A stretch of 6,420 nt of DNA from an uncultured Prevotellaceae bacterium (lineage in GTDB: Bacteria > Bacteroidota > Bacteroidia > Bacteroidales > Bacteroidaceae), in the NCBI GenBank assembly GCA_900313845.1, contig OMTC01000114.1, positions 1 through 6,420 on the forward strand, read 5' to 3'. Shown here piece by piece: positions 5,491 to 6,420 of the stretch. The stretch's first letter is position 1, and every line of letters starts with the position of its first letter. The translations under genes and the position numbers were made by a program. The notes beneath the pieces are model-generated. The model did no database searches. It was not told the DNA's origin and worked only from the letters and a program-made list of their open reading frames with translations.

Positions 5491-6420
5491 TTATTCCGCT
5501 ACCAAATACAACACACGGCTTGCATAGTCAATGCGCTCATTCCAAGGGAGGTCGTGTTCCAGAGGAATGTCAAGTCCGTTTGCCATAAGAAATGCACCTG
5601 AGAACACTTTACCTTCGAAGGCGAGTGGCTTCTGGTCGATACTATGAAGCTCCTTCACGCGATAGTTCTTCTGAGGGTCTAGTCCTGCCATTGGGATGCG
5701 AGGCAACTGCTGATTGCAGAAGGTCTCGGTCTTCCACCAGTAGAATACAGCTTCGCTCTTGTCTGGCTTCACGTACATCATCGAAGCGCAACCCAGTTTC
5801 TCGTATGGCGAAAGCAGACGGTAGATGTCGCCTTGCTGCACGATAGGACGAATCTGCTTGTATTCCTTGATTGCCTGCTTGCAGAGTGCCTTCTCCTTCT
5901 CCGTCATGTTCTTTGGCTGGATTTCCATACCGAGACGACCACTCATAGCCACGTCGATGCGGAATTTCAGAGGAATGGTGCGGAAAGTCTGGTGGTTAGG
6001 AGCTGCACTGATATGCGAAGCCATCGTCACGGCAGGGAAGAAATAGCTGGTTCCCCACTGCATGTAGATGCGCTGGAGTGCGTCGGTATCGTCGCTCACC
6101 CAGAACTCATCGAAGTAAGGCAATACACCGTAGTTGGCACGTCCTCCACCACTGGCACAAGCCTGAATAATCACTTTTGGATACTTCGCACGGATGCGCT
6201 GGCACACCTTCTCGAATCCTCTGTGATATTCGATGTAAAGGTGACTCTGACGGTCCTTGGTGAGAGATTGAGAACCATGGTTCATTACGGGTGCGTTGGC
6301 ATCCCACTTAATATAATAAAGCTCAGGATAGTTGGTGAGGAGGGTATCCACGATGTGGAAAACGAGGTCCTGCACCTTTGGATTGCTCATGTCGAGCACC
6401 AACTGAGTGCCACCACGTCC
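5491..6420 (-). CDS. GH36 α-galactosidase, 5' end missing
   Basis: The frame is open to the right edge and gives the last 309 residues of a protein that is about 720 long in this family. The first visible residues are GRGGTQLVLDMSNP. It removes α-1,6-linked galactose (EC 3.2.1.22), here presumably the side groups of galactomannan or galactosyl-manno-oligosaccharides. YIKWDAN carries the nucleophile aspartate (codon 6301-6303). CASGGGR is the galactose-binding cysteine/glycine loop. WVSDDTDALQR carries the acid/base aspartate, by alignment the first D (codon 6091-6093). The spacing of 70 residues between the two matches characterised long GH36 enzymes. The C-terminal β-domain ends in SRVLYLVAE and TAA. 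Both catalytic residues are intact. Any signal peptide lies outside the window, so the location is unknown. The in-frame TTG at 6400-6402 is internal, not a start. The gene is followed by the heptamer arrays and then the regulator in the same direction. Confidence 0.94.
   Translation of the reverse strand, partial: GRGGTQLVLDMSNPKVQDLVFHIVDTLLTNYPELYYIKWDANAPVMNHGSQSLTKDRQSHLYIEYHRGFEKVCQRIRAKYPKVIIQACASGGGRANYGVLPYFDEFWVSDDTDALQRIYMQWGTSYFFPAVTMASHISAAPNHQTFRTIPLKFRIDVAMSGRLGMEIQPKNMTEKEKALCKQAIKEYKQIRPIVQQGDIYRLLSPYEKLGCASMMYVKPDKSEAVFYWWKTETFCNQQLPRIPMAGLDPQKNYRVKELHSIDQKPLAFEGKVFSGAFLMANGLDIPLEHDLPWNERIDYASRVLYLVAE

Noticed and set aside
6400..6402. The TTG codon here as a start for a shorter 303-residue protein.
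   Set aside because: The frame continues upstream to the window edge with typical GH36 sequence (GRGGTQLVLD), so this is an internal leucine of a truncated longer protein.
1..6420. A new defence, mobile or otherwise undescribed protein system.
   Set aside because: All six genes belong to well-known carbohydrate-use families and fit one known pathway; no transposase, integrase, nuclease or unknown gene is present.

Overview
The window looks like part of a galactomannan/β-mannan utilisation locus from a member of the Bacteroidales, probably Prevotella- or Bacteroides-like. The reasons are the gene content, the protein types, a match to the Bacteroidetes -7 promoter consensus, and the absence of strong Shine-Dalgarno sequences. 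All six genes lie on the minus strand, so transcription runs from the right edge to the left edge. I see no RNA genes, CRISPR arrays or insertion sequences.

In transcription order, right to left, the genes are: a GH36 α-galactosidase whose 5' end lies beyond the right edge (5491-6420); a 110-nt gap built of inverted heptamer arrays; an AraC-family regulator with an N-terminal cupin-like sensor domain (4502-5380); a 110-nt gap with a Bacteroidetes-type promoter and a candidate operator; a GH26 β-mannanase lipoprotein (3330-4391); an 83-nt gap that begins with a perfect 16-bp palindrome; a GH130 4-O-β-D-mannosyl-D-glucose phosphorylase (2074-3246); a GPH-family sugar/cation symporter (714-2054); and a cellobiose 2-epimerase cut by the left edge (1-711). 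The last four genes are closely spaced (83, 19 and 2 nt) and probably form one operon.

Together they encode the phosphorolytic mannan pathway known from Bacteroides fragilis. The α-galactosidase removes galactose branches. The GH26 enzyme cuts the mannan backbone, probably to mannobiose, outside the inner membrane. The symporter imports the disaccharide. The epimerase turns mannobiose into mannosyl-glucose, and the GH130 enzyme splits this with phosphate into mannose 1-phosphate and glucose. The AraC-type protein is the obvious candidate regulator. No SusC/SusD pair is visible, so passage across the outer membrane must be handled by genes elsewhere.

The pathway is not new. The less expected points are non-coding: direct repeats 22 bp apart placed where a -33 box should be, heptamer arrays facing each other before the regulator, and the palindrome after the mannanase gene.
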